Below, piece by piece: positions 39,971-50,445 of a DNA stretch of 64,000 nucleotides. Location of the stretch: the NCBI GenBank assembly GCA_035610835.1, contig CM069443.1:63558480-63622479 (forward strand). Reading direction: 5' to 3'. Made by a program: the position numbers and the translations under genes. Numbering within the stretch: position 1 is the first letter of the stretch; every line of letters begins with the position of its first letter. This stretch comes from Ophiura sarsii. Its lineage: Eukaryota; Echinodermata; Ophiuroidea; Amphilepidida; Ophiuridae. The notes below the pieces were generated by a model that was given only the letters and a program-made list of their open reading frames with translations, did no database searches and had not been told where the DNA came from.

Positions 39971-40651
39971 TGCGGTGTCAAGTTGCAGGAAAGACATTAT
40001 CACACAAAAACATGCATTTCTATTTCATAAGGCCACCATAAATAATTGTTTTGTTTTGTTTTGTTGCCCCCACCACCTAGTTCTAAGGCCTAATTATGAA
40101 TAATGGAAAAGATGGAGGGTTTCCAAAAGAACATGCACTATAGTTCTCAAATTGCGGGAAAACAAACTGTCTTACAAAATGTTATTCTAATACAAGATAT
40201 ACTTTGTTTACAGTTTTCACACTTGTAAACATTTAAAAACACCATTGATCATGTGATAAAAAGAGTAAAATACAATCATTTTTTCTTCTCTCTTTCTGTT
40301 TGATGCTCTTAAGAGATATATGGAGGGCAACCAAACACTGTCCCCCCCCCCCCCCCCCCCCTATCAGATATTATAATTTAAAATGGTTATTTTATCATAA
40401 CGTGTGGGTAAATGGTATAGGTCAAAGGCCTATCAAAGTGTACAAAGATTTATTGTTACATGTAAAAATAATGCTAACATTTGAATGTAGGCCTAACATC
40501 AGCCATGGCAGCTCAATACATGTACTGTAAAAGTAATAATTTGTGCGCAATTAAGTGTTTGTGCTCTGGACATTTTTAACTATTTCAGTGTTTTTAAATT
40601 CTCGCGTTGTAGCTTCATCACACACCTATACGCAAACAAAATTTGTGTGTC
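39971..40651. other. Non-coding stretch with C tract
   Basis: A run of about 20 C lies at 40323-40342. TAGGCCTA occurs at 40488-40495. No gene recognised. Confidence 0.45.
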
Positions 40652-41466
40652 ATTATTTTCACTGTAGCTGCTTCGAGTGCAAACATAAATGTAGCGCAAA
40701 AATGTCCACTTTTACAGAATATTTACAGAAATTAAATATGAAATATACTCCTCGAACGTTTTACAACATTTTGGGCAGCACAGAAATCAAAAGGGTATAT
40801 TAATTATAAATCTAACATATTGCACATCGCATAGTGTGACTAAGAAAAGTTTCTGTTACTGCTTTGTTTTATATACAAAATAATTATTAATAAAGATAGG
40901 GCAGCCATGATATAATTATTAATAAAGATAGAGCAACCATGATACAATTATTAATAAAGATAGAGCAGCCATGAAATAATTATTAATAACGCTAGGCCTA
41001 TAGAGCATTTTGTAGATACAAATCTGAAAAGAGATATTTTTCACTCTCAAATCTAGATATTTCTGCCTAAATTTGCATTTATTTAGTCAAATTTAGGCAA
41101 TTAAATTATTTTCACAGTAGCTGCTTGGATCGCAAAATTGACATGAGACATACTTATCAACGTTTTACAACATTTTGGGCAGCAGCACAGAAATCTAAAC
41201 AACAAATGGGTTTATTAATTATTAATCTTACATTTGGCAAATCACATAGTTTGGCTAAGAAAAGCTGCTGTTAATGCTTTGTTTTATATACAAAATAATT
41301 ATTAATAAAGACAGAGCAGCCATGAAATAATTAATAATAAAGATAGGCCTAATAGAGCAGCAATGGTATTTGTAGATACAAATCTGAAAGTAGATATTTT
41401 TCACTCTCAAATCTAAATATTTTTGCCTAAATTTGCATTTATTTAGTCAAATTTAGGCAATTTAGC
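40652..41466. repeat. Two ~400-bp tandem repeats with nested 36-bp units
   Basis: A unit beginning near TTTTCACTGTAGCTGCTT (40660) is repeated from TTTTCACAGTAGCTGCTT (41109). Each ends with the phrase TTTGCATTTATTTAGTCAAA. Inside, ATAATTATTAATAAAGATAG followed by AGCAGCCATGA is iterated four times in the first unit (40880-40990) and twice in the second. Confidence 0.85.
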
Positions 41467-41623
41467 ATAATAGTCTGCTGTTGTTTTAATATTTCAAGGA
41501 AGGGATTTCAGATTGTTCACCTGCTAATGCCTGCTATAGTGAAACATTAAATTAATCTGTATGCTAGGCCTATTTATATTAAAATGTATTTATGTGTAGG
41601 GATGGATGCAGACAGTATCTACC

Positions 41624-43336
41624 TCAGATTATACGATAAATCTTGACACTATTTCTATCAGCAATAGCTAGATTTCCATCTGATAAGAATCCCATATCAT
41701 GAGGATAGTACAGTCCTTGTGCTAAGCATGCTACTAACCTGCCTGTGGTGCAGCAGTACTGCTCTATTACACCGGTGTTGGGAAGTACACTCCCAGGCCC
41801 ACTGCTGCCTGGCTCACTCCTCACAGTCAATAGACATTCAGTTTGCTCATCATAGCAGATTCCATGCACCATTGGGATATCAATGCTGAGTGTTTCCTGT
41901 CCAGACTGCATATCTATCACGCTCACCTTACCACTCTCCCAGTCACTCATTGTGATATGCGTGTCATGGATGAGAGTCATATAATATGGTTTTATACCAG
42001 TCTTTATTGTCCGTATGATGGCACCTGTAGGTTCATGTTCTGTAATGACACATCTGCATATATCACCTGCCAGAATCCTACCATCAGTCTTGATTACCAC
42101 ACTACATACACTAGTCGAAGTGGTATTGTCATTTGTTGTTTGGATTGTCTTCTGGTATGCTCCTCCTGCGGAATACACTTCAATACCCATGCCTCTTGCC
42201 ACTAGGAACTTGCCATTAACACATGCAGATATGCCACTGGGCTTATATGTATCGGAGGACAGGAGTGACAAACTCAGATGTTTAGTATACTGTTCACCTT
42301 GCTTGCGATACACTAGTACTTGCTCCTTTTCAAGTTCACTAAAAGCAAGTAATCCATTTGGTGATTCGACAAGTCCATACGCCCAGTCACAATCATCAAT
42401 CTGTTGTACTAGCTCAGACTTCTTAGGGCCAGGTCTTTCCACTTTGCCTAGTTTCACATCAGAGTTGTTGATTTTTACAAACTTGGCTGATAGTTGTGTC
42501 ACGCTAATATCAGGCTTGTCTTCTTTTACCGCAAGGTTCTTCATTCTGTCCACAAGGGAGACATGCTGTGTGATGTAAGCGTAGTCTGAGGAAGCTGCGG
42601 TCTGATTGGCTACTTTATAAGCTGCTTCAAGTTTCTTGGCTCGCTCTTCATGTCGTGCTACATCTCCATGCAATTTAGTTAGATCTACCTCCACCGAGTT
42701 CTGTAATTCAGCTTTGAGAGAGTCCCTCTCTTTGCGAATAGCCAAGATGATGTCCTCAGCAGCCTGGTCTATCAGTTGCTTTTCAGATTCAAGATTGTTA
42801 TGCTTGATCTGGATGATCTTTTTGATTTTCTGAGTGTATTGTTTCCTTTCATTCACTTCTTTGTGTACATCCTCGACCGCTGTATCCAACTCTGCTTTCC
42901 AGTCCTTACATGTGACTTTTACATCTTCTACTACGTGTTTGGTTCCTTTATGAAATGCATAGATGCAGGCCTGACATGCCAATTGATTACAAGGTACACA
43001 GAAGAGATGGGTTTTCTCGCCTTCATGATGGGCACACTTTGGTACAGTATGCCGAGGTCCCTTGGCATAATTAGGGTGTTGCTCAGCAAGGTTCTTCAGG
43101 CGACGATTGGTTGTCAAGGCTGCTACTCCTCCAGCTGGAACCAGAGTTGTCTCGGGACATCTTGAGGGACACTTAATTGGCTGACCGGGATTCAAAGTCA
43201 CCATGGATTGTAAACATACTTGACAACATGTATGCGAACATTTCAAAACTTTAGGAATGCAAGTATCTGCAAAGAATTCCAGGCATATAGGGCATGTTAC
43301 TTCATGCTCAACAGCTTCAGTAAAAGTTGCTGCCAT
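41624..43336 (-). CDS. TRIM family protein (RING, B-box, coiled coil, beta-propeller-like)
   Basis: 570 residues from an ATG, a single uninterrupted exon. The RING finger is C15-x2-C18, C33-x-H35, C38-x2-C41, C56-x3-C60 (TCPICLEFF, KCSHTCCQVC). The B-box 2 is C101-x2-H104, C113-x2-C116, C121-x2-C124, H129, H134. A coiled coil runs about 140-280 (ERKQYTQKIKKIIQIKHNNL...), then a C-terminal region of repeated strands (about 310-570, for example GLLAFSELEKEQVLVYRKQG, YYPHDMGFLSDGNLAIADRN) that looks like a six-bladed NHL-type propeller. It is a probable E3 ubiquitin ligase. Intronless TRIM genes of this layout are numerous in echinoderms. All zinc ligands are present, so it is likely functional. 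It runs antisense to the FN3 gene and may lie in its intron. Confidence 0.92.
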   Translation of the reverse strand: MAATFTEAVEHEVTCPICLEFFADTCIPKVLKCSHTCCQVCLQSMVTLNPGQPIKCPSRCPETTLVPAGGVAALTTNRRLKNLAEQHPNYAKGPRHTVPKCAHHEGEKTHLFCVPCNQLACQACIYAFHKGTKHVVEDVKVTCKDWKAELDTAVEDVHKEVNERKQYTQKIKKIIQIKHNNLESEKQLIDQAAEDIILAIRKERDSLKAELQNSVEVDLTKLHGDVARHEERAKKLEAAYKVANQTAASSDYAYITQHVSLVDRMKNLAVKEDKPDISVTQLSAKFVKINNSDVKLGKVERPGPKKSELVQQIDDCDWAYGLVESPNGLLAFSELEKEQVLVYRKQGEQYTKHLSLSLLSSDTYKPSGISACVNGKFLVARGMGIEVYSAGGAYQKTIQTTNDNTTSTSVCSVVIKTDGRILAGDICRCVITEHEPTGAIIRTIKTGIKPYYMTLIHDTHITMSDWESGKVSVIDMQSGQETLSIDIPMVHGICYDEQTECLLTVRSEPGSSGPGSVLPNTGVIEQYCCTTGRLVACLAQGLYYPHDMGFLSDGNLAIADRNSVKIYRII

Positions 43337-44230
43337 AGTGATCTGTGGATTGCTGGTATGGATAAGTCCGCAGTTGCTGTTTATAAATTACCCAACATCA
43401 ATTTGGTCGGAGCTATCGCTATTCTCTTCAAGTTTCATGCAGTGAATGAGCACAGCACAGCAAAGCGCAATTGTCCGTTTGTCTATAGATCCTTACAAAT
43501 GTTAGTAATTAAAACTTTGAACTTGTTAGATATAAGTTTGGGCTGGGTGCAAGGTCTAAAACATTAGGCCATTATTTTGATAAACATGTTTACCATTTTC
43601 TGATATTAATTGTCTTTCTGTAATTTAAGCCTGGTGTGCTTGGTTGTCAGTTCAAAATGGGTATCAGGTGCGTCCAAAAAATCCCGTATTTAAAGATGTT
43701 TCTCAAGCTGGGGCATGTTACGTATGTAACGTGAATAGGGTATCAAAACAACCAACATTTAGGAAAAGGGTAAACTTTTCATACAATAGTCTTTCGTATT
43801 TAGGGTTCTTACCGTGAAGATGATGAATATATGGCTCATTCCATGAAGTTGGGGTATTTGTTAAAATAGCAGAATTTGGTACTTTAGGCAGCTTATAAAC
43901 TGTTTTACTCTATGTGTATATCAAAAAAATTTAGTGTCCAAAAACAGTACTAGGTTATAGTATTGAGCCATGAAAAGAAGAAAAAAAATCGACACTTCCT
44001 TGAAGAAAATAAAATTAAAAAATGAGGTGGTGTCCAAGACCATTTTTGCTAAAAAACGTGACATGGAAAACACAACAATTAATATGAGTTTTATGTAAGC
44101 AAAACTATCATAGAATTGCTTGGAAATCGATTTGATTAATAAAAGATACATGTATTCATAGTTTACTGACCAAAACACCTCGTCACGCTGGACTGATTTT
44201 TCACCCAAGCAACATGAAAATTGCCTTTCC
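43337..44230. other. Non-coding stretch upstream of the TRIM gene
   Basis: Contains the likely promoter region of the minus-strand TRIM gene, with no clear TATA box. At 43827-43854 lies a 28-bp sequence (ATATATGGCTCATTCCATGA...) whose exact reverse complement is at 54833-54860. Confidence 0.5.
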
Positions 44231-44840
44231 GATGCTACGCACGGTGTCCACAAAATATACACATGTAGCATCGGGAGTTTTCATTGCTGAATGGGGTAGT
44301 TCTCTATCATACATTTCTAAATTATTTTCCAAAATTAAGAGCATTTATCAATTGAAAACTATTGCAAATGAGAATAAATTTCATGAAGACCATTCCATAT
44401 ATTCATGAAAAAGTATACCGTGCCGTGTGCATGGTGTCCTAACCATAAAATGTAGCATCGTGATAAACATCCTATGCAATTTGTGGGAATCCCCCCCTGG
44501 AGATAAATAAAACATTCCATATTTCTTTTGTAAGGATAGAGGTCAATAGCTATCAGGTTTGTTTGGAATTTGCCACATGTGGGCTAGTTTTATCAAGGTT
44601 TCAGTCGCTGGTGTCCCGTTGTAGCATCGGGACTTTTATGTAGCATCAAAATGTAAACATTGGATAGTTTTGTGAATGGTAAGTGCGATTGTAATTATTT
44701 CTTAATGTTGCTTGTATGTCTGTATTTATTAATGCATTTTAATTGAAAGGGAAACACTGAATCAGAATTTCTTTTTATGTTATGATATTAATTTTGAGTC
44801 ACGGCCGCATAATAATTTGGCGTCCATGTAGCATCGGGCA
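44231..44840 (+). repeat. Array A of GGTGTCC...TGTAGCATCG motifs
   Basis: The paired motif GGTGTCC then (C)ATGTAGCATCG occurs at about 44243-44275, 44433-44460, 44610-44631 and 44818-44839, roughly every 180-210 bp. The sequence between copies shows no obvious similarity. The first copy is preceded by the inverse GATGCTAC. Confidence 0.75.
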
Positions 44841-45569
44841 TAGCATGGGCAATATTTGGAGGACGGGTACCGGCATCCTAAGATTTTGAAATCAAAGTTT
44901 GTGTGTGAAATATCTCGAAAAATACAGCTTGAATGAGTAAGATTTTTGGATACGATATTGGTACAGTATTTACCTCGGCTGAGTTCGAGGGAAAGGTTAT
45001 TTGGACAATCATGATGGAAAATGTTCCCACGATAGGGATATTTATTCCCAGTATCCGATATCGTCACATCATAGAAAATGGCGGTGATTCTAGTTCGTGT
45101 ACCCCGTATAACACCCGTAATTGTTTATATACTTCGTAACGCTCAGTCGCTGAGCGCAAGCGTTGATCACCGTATTTCAGATAGGGGCGTCAAAAAATGG
45201 GGGATGTAGTCTACGTCATTTTGTTGCGCCGTAGTTTACTACCCATGTGTGTGAGCGGAAAGAGTTGTGAGCGTTGTAGAGTATGGTATCTAAACTAACG
45301 AGCTCGTTTTGTAACGACCTCAACGTCTACGTAATTTCCCATTTGTTCACCGCTAGGCTAGGTACCACCCCTAGATATTGCCTCAGAAAAAAATTGTGTT
45401 TGCGATTTCGTCTTTATTAATCCATCAATGGATTCCAGATTTTGTAAGCATGTACAAATCGCAAATAACTTGGACGAGTTCAAAGTTGGGGTTAATCTGC
45501 CTCATAGGAGTAAAAATATTTTTTTGCCTTGAGAAGCATATTTTTCTTAGTAAAATACAACGATTCATG
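44841..45569. other. Non-coding stretch, nothing recognised
   Basis: No gene recognised. GC content rises around 45080-45370. Confidence 0.4.
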
Positions 45570-45785
45570 CTCGGGGGTGGTACTCACGTATGTAAGGCAT
45601 ACGGGGACGTGCCACTCCAGTGGTCGTTTTTTCATGAGACATCCTTAGCCATGGGTAGGCTTTTCAACTGAAAAATCCTTAGACATGGGTCTATCCAAAA
45701 TCACCCTTAGAAATGGGTAGGCTTTGAATCTCCAGCGGCACGCCCCCGACCAAACCAAATTTGAGTACCCCCCCCCCCTCCTGGG
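45570..45785. mobile_element. Short MITE, imperfect 8-bp target duplication
   Basis: The left end GGGGGTGGTACTCA is inverted with the right end (reverse complement GGGGGGTACTCAAATTTGG), and GACGTGCCACTCCAG with the complement of CAGCGGCACGCCC. The flanks GATTCATG (45562-45569) and GATGCATG (45786-45793) differ at one base. The interior has CCTTAGNCATGGGT repeats. Confidence 0.6.
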
Positions 45786-45793
45786 GATGCATG

Positions 45794-46484
45794 AGCGTTG
45801 CTATTTTTGTTTGATGTTTACATAACAAATATTTGCTACGTCACCATACTTGATGTATGAGGGCGAATCTTTGCTGTATAGATAATCAATTGTTTGATGT
45901 TTACGTAACAATTGGATGCCTTTTCACTGAATCACGCCTGGGCCCATTACATGGAAACGTGGACATTTACATAACAATAGTGATCACGTATCATACATGA
46001 CTTCGACATGGATGTGGCGATAGTGATGAGCTAATCGATGCGCGCGTGCATATTTTTGTTTTATGTTTACATAACAAACAGAGTCACGCGATCATGTTCA
46101 TGAATGTCGAAAAAATGATGGTTCAACCATGTCTGCAGGCTGAATAATAAACAAGTTATAACCAAAAGTAGTTTGCCTCATATTGCTGAAAACTGGGCAA
46201 ATCATGCACATTTTGAACCATTTTAGGTAAAAAATAGTTTACTTTCATGATGTCTAGTTGCTTGTGCGGGGTTATATAGACATCAGTGAATACATCCTAG
46301 CCACATCCTACTACATCGGTGTATTCATCTAGGTAAACATGGAGTTTTCTACATATTTTGGTCAACTAATTTTCAAAAAAATGTCGCCCTCTGTAGTCAA
46401 TGATATGAACATCCCTACCCTAGCATAGGCTATACCTTTTAATCGACTCGCACATAGAAACGATTGGTTCTTTAAAAAAATGAA
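45794..46484. other. Non-coding stretch with TTTACATAACAA phrases
   Basis: GTTTACATAACAA or close variants recur near 45818, 45900, 45968 and 46062, always after TTGTTTGATG/ACG-type sequence, suggesting a decayed repeat. No gene. Confidence 0.45.
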
Positions 46485-49330
46485 TTAATTATCCAAACAT
46501 TAATAATGATATTTGCGTCCATTTTCCAAATTTTGACATTTGTCGGTCAGACACAGGCCTACTTTTTTTTCTTTTTTTAAATGCTCATGATTTCTATACG
46601 AAAGACATTTTTGTCATGAAATTGATTGCGACTTGACTTTTTTGTATCATCAATCTCATATGTACCCCAAAAAAATGAATTATTTAACCAAATAATGGTA
46701 TTTGGGCTAATTTGTCAAATTTTGATATTTGTCGGTCAAGCCGAGAATTTAAAAAAAAAAAAGTTATGATTTCTATGCGAATTACTTTTTTGTCGTCAAA
46801 TTGATTGCGGCTTGACTTTTTTGTATCATTGATCTCATACGTACCAACAAAAAATTGAATTATTTAACCAAATAATGGTATTTGGGCTATTTTTTCAAAT
46901 TTTGATATTTGTCGGTCAAGCCTAGAATTAAAAAAAAAATCATTAAGCCTATGATTTCTATGCAAACAACTTTTTTGTCGTCAAATTGATTGCGACTTGA
47001 CTCTTTTGTATCATCGATCTCATATGTACCCAAACAAAATTGAATTATTTAACCAAATAATGGTATTTGGGCTAATTTTTCAAATTTTGATATTTGTCGG
47101 TCAAGCCTAGAATTTAAAAAATAATAATTATGATTTCTATGCGAATGACTTTTTTGTTGCCGAATTGATTGCGGCTTGACTTTTTTGTATCATTGATCTC
47201 ATACGTACCAAAAAAAATTGAATTATTTAACCAAATAATGGTATTTGGGCTATTTTGTCAAATTTTGATATTTGTCGGTCAAGCCTAGAATTAAAAAAAA
47301 AATCATTAAGCCTATGATTTCTATGCAAACAACTTTTTTGTCGTCAAATTGATTGCGACTTGACTCTTTTGTATCATCGATCTCATTTGTACCCAAACAA
47401 AATTGAATTATTTAACCAAATAATGGTATTTGGGCTAATTTGTCAAATTTTGATATTTGTCGGTCAAGCCTAGAATTAAAAAAAAAAATCTATGCGAATG
47501 ACTTTTTTTGTCGCCAAATTGATTGTGGCTTGAGTTTTTTGTATCATCGATCTCATATGTACCCCAAAAAATTGAATTACTTAACCAAATAATGGTATTT
47601 AGATCGCGGCTTGAATTGATTGCGGCTTGACTTTTTTGTATCATTGATCTCATACGTACCAAAAAAAATTGAATTATTTAACCAAATAATGGTATTTGGG
47701 CTATTTTTTCAAATTTTGATATTTGTCGGTCAAGCCTAGAATTAAACAAAATAAATCATTAAGCCTATGATTTCTATGCAAACAACTTTTTTGTCGTCAA
47801 ATTGATTGCGACTTGACTCTTTTGTATCATCGATCTCATTTGTACCCAGACAAAATTGAATTATTTAACCAAATAATGGTATTTGGGCTAATTTTTCAAA
47901 TTTTGATATTTGTCGGTCAAGCCTAGAATTAAACAAAAAAATCTATGCGAATGACTTTTTTTGTCGCCAAATTGATTGTGGCTTGAGTTTTTTGTATCAT
48001 CGATCTCATATGTACCCCAAAAAATTGAATTACTTAACCAAATAATGGTATTTAGATCGCGGCTTGAATTGATTGCGGCTTGACTTTTTTGTATCATTGA
48101 TCTCATACGTACCAAACAAAATTGAATTATTTAACCAAATAATGGTATTTGGTCTAATTTTTTCAAATTTTGATATTTGTCAGTCAAGCCTAGAATTAAA
48201 AAAAAATATTGTTATGATTTCTATGCGAATTACTTTTTTGTGGTCAAATTGATTGCGGCTTGACTTTTTTGTATCATCGATCTCATACGTACCAAAAAAT
48301 GTTTGAATTATTTAACCAAATAATGGTGTTTGGGCTAATTTTTCAAATTTTGATATTTGTCAGTCGAGTCTAGAATTTAAAAAAAATTGTTATGATTTCT
48401 ATGCGAACAACTTTTTTGTCGTCAAATTGATTGCGACTTGACTTTTTGTATCATCGATCTCATACGTACCCAAACAAAATTGAATTATTTAACCAAATAT
48501 TGGTATTTGGGCTAATTTTTCAAATTTTGATATTTGTCGGTCAAGCCTAGAATTTAAAAAAAATCATTATGATTTCTATGCGAATGACTTTTTTGTCGCG
48601 AAATTGATTGCGGCTTGAGTTTTTTGTATCATCGATCTCATATGTACCAACAAAAATTGAATTACTTAACCAAATAATGGTATTTGGGATAATTTGTCAA
48701 ATTTTGATATTTGTCGGTCAAGCCTAGAATTTTAAAAAAAAATGTTATGATTTCTATGCGAATTACTTTTTTGTCTTCAAATTGATTGCAGCTTAACTTT
48801 TTTGTATCATTGATCTCATACGTACCCAAACAAAATTGAATTATTTAACCAAATAATGGTATTTTGGCTAATTTGTCAAATTTTGATATTTGTCGGTCAA
48901 GCCTAGAATTTAAAAAAATAATTATGATTTCTATGCGAATGACTTTTTTTTGTCACCAAATTGATTGCGGCTTGACTTTTTTGCATCATCGATCTCATAC
49001 GTACCCAGACAAAATTGAATTATTTAACCAAATAATGGTATTTGGGCTAATTTTTCAAATTTTGATATTTTAGAATTTAAAAAATTAAAAAAATTCTATG
49101 AGAATGACTTTTTTGTCGCCAAATTATTGCGGCTTGACTTTTTTGTATCATGGATCTCATACGTATTTTTAAAAAAATAAAAAAAATCATATAATGATAT
49201 TTGGGTCCATTTTCCAAATTTCGACATTTGGCGGTCAGGCAAATTAAAATAAACCTTATGATTTCTATGCGAATATTATATTATATATAATTTTTGTCGT
49301 CAAATTGATCTCATAGGTAACTATGATAAA
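46485..49330. repeat. ~180-bp satellite array with higher-order structure
   Basis: About sixteen units of the pattern AATTATTTAACCAAATAATG / GTATTTGGGCTAATTTTTC / TTTGATATTTGTCGGTCAAG / poly-A / ATGATTTCTATGCGAATGAC / GATTGCGGCTTGACTTTTTT. The spacing is mostly 175-190 bp. A shortened double unit at 47435-47662 recurs almost unchanged at 47888-48115, giving a 453-bp higher-order repeat. The ends (46485-46650 and 49080-49330) are more diverged. Short frames such as those at 47435 and 47888 are by-products. Confidence 0.93.
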
Positions 49331-50437
49331 ACAACCAAATGCAACAATGAATGAAACTCTAAAGTGCAAGTGAATGGCAGTAACAAAACAAGTAAATAAA
49401 GATGAATGATCGAATCTTTGACAAAAATAAATAATCACACTAGAGTTAAGATTACATTATGTTGATATCCATGCTGATCAAATTACGGGCGAAATATCTG
49501 TTTTCAATCGACTACGAAAACTAATCTCAGTCATTCAATACATCGCGAGACTGCCGCACTATGCGTATTTGCTGTCAATCGAAAGTAAAATCCATTTTAC
49601 CGCAAAGCTTTTTTAATTTGCCTCTTTATTCAGTTTAAAGAAATTTTAAGCCAAGTTTTCAATTAGCGTTTGCCTGGACTGTCGGTATACAAAGACGAAT
49701 TTATAAAATTATTAACTTTAATCGATCGCGGCTATTCCGTTCAAAAAGCGCATGTGTGTAATGCCTTGTTTTACGATGTAAACAATAATATCATATGCCG
49801 CCGGGCGATCAGCTGATCGATGTTGAGAGAACACAATGCGCATGCTCTAATCAGTTTCGTTCATCTCTCGTCGGTGATGGCGTAACGAATAAGATAGCCC
49901 CTCGGCCCTCGTGTTTGTGAGGATTGTTTGTTTATTTTGTTTTAACATTATGCATACATAGGAAGTTCAAAATGATGTTTTGGAATTCAATCAGGCAACT
50001 TTCAAATTTGACTATCATGTCACACTTTGTGTACGCAACTTCGTGGAAGGACCCATGTTCATCTCAATAAACTGTTTATGTAAAGATTATTACATTACTG
50101 TTTCTGTCTATTCTTCTTTGTATATTGTGCATTTTGTGTACAAATGTTCACTTCACTCAAACTTTCACCAGCCCCATTCCATTTAAATGGAATTTGCATT
50201 TCAACTCTTGCTAATTAATAGACAAGCATGTCTATATAAATTACATGCTACAATTGTATTGGTGACAAAACGTAATGATATACCACTTATGAGTACTGAC
50301 TCTTGTCCCTGCGTAGAAAGGCAACATTTTTCTTGCCCGCATGGTCCCCGCTAAGTCCTAGGTCCCACAGGGCCAAGGTTGCAACCGGAAAGTACATTAA
50401 TCAAATCAAACTTTTTACCTTCACACCTGAATACACT
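49331..50437. other. Non-coding stretch, nothing recognised
   Basis: No supported gene. A GATCAGCTGATCGAT palindromic patch lies at about 49807-49822. A 68-codon frame at 49980-50186 has an ATG but no recognisable content. Confidence 0.4.
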
Positions 50438-50445
50438 CTACAGGC

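Noticed and set aside
42015..42578. Plus-strand frames opposite the TRIM gene
   Set aside because: Shadows of the intact minus-strand TRIM frame.
47435..48115. Two nearly identical 75-codon frames
   Set aside because: They lie in satellite units and repeat because the satellite does; no conserved protein pattern.
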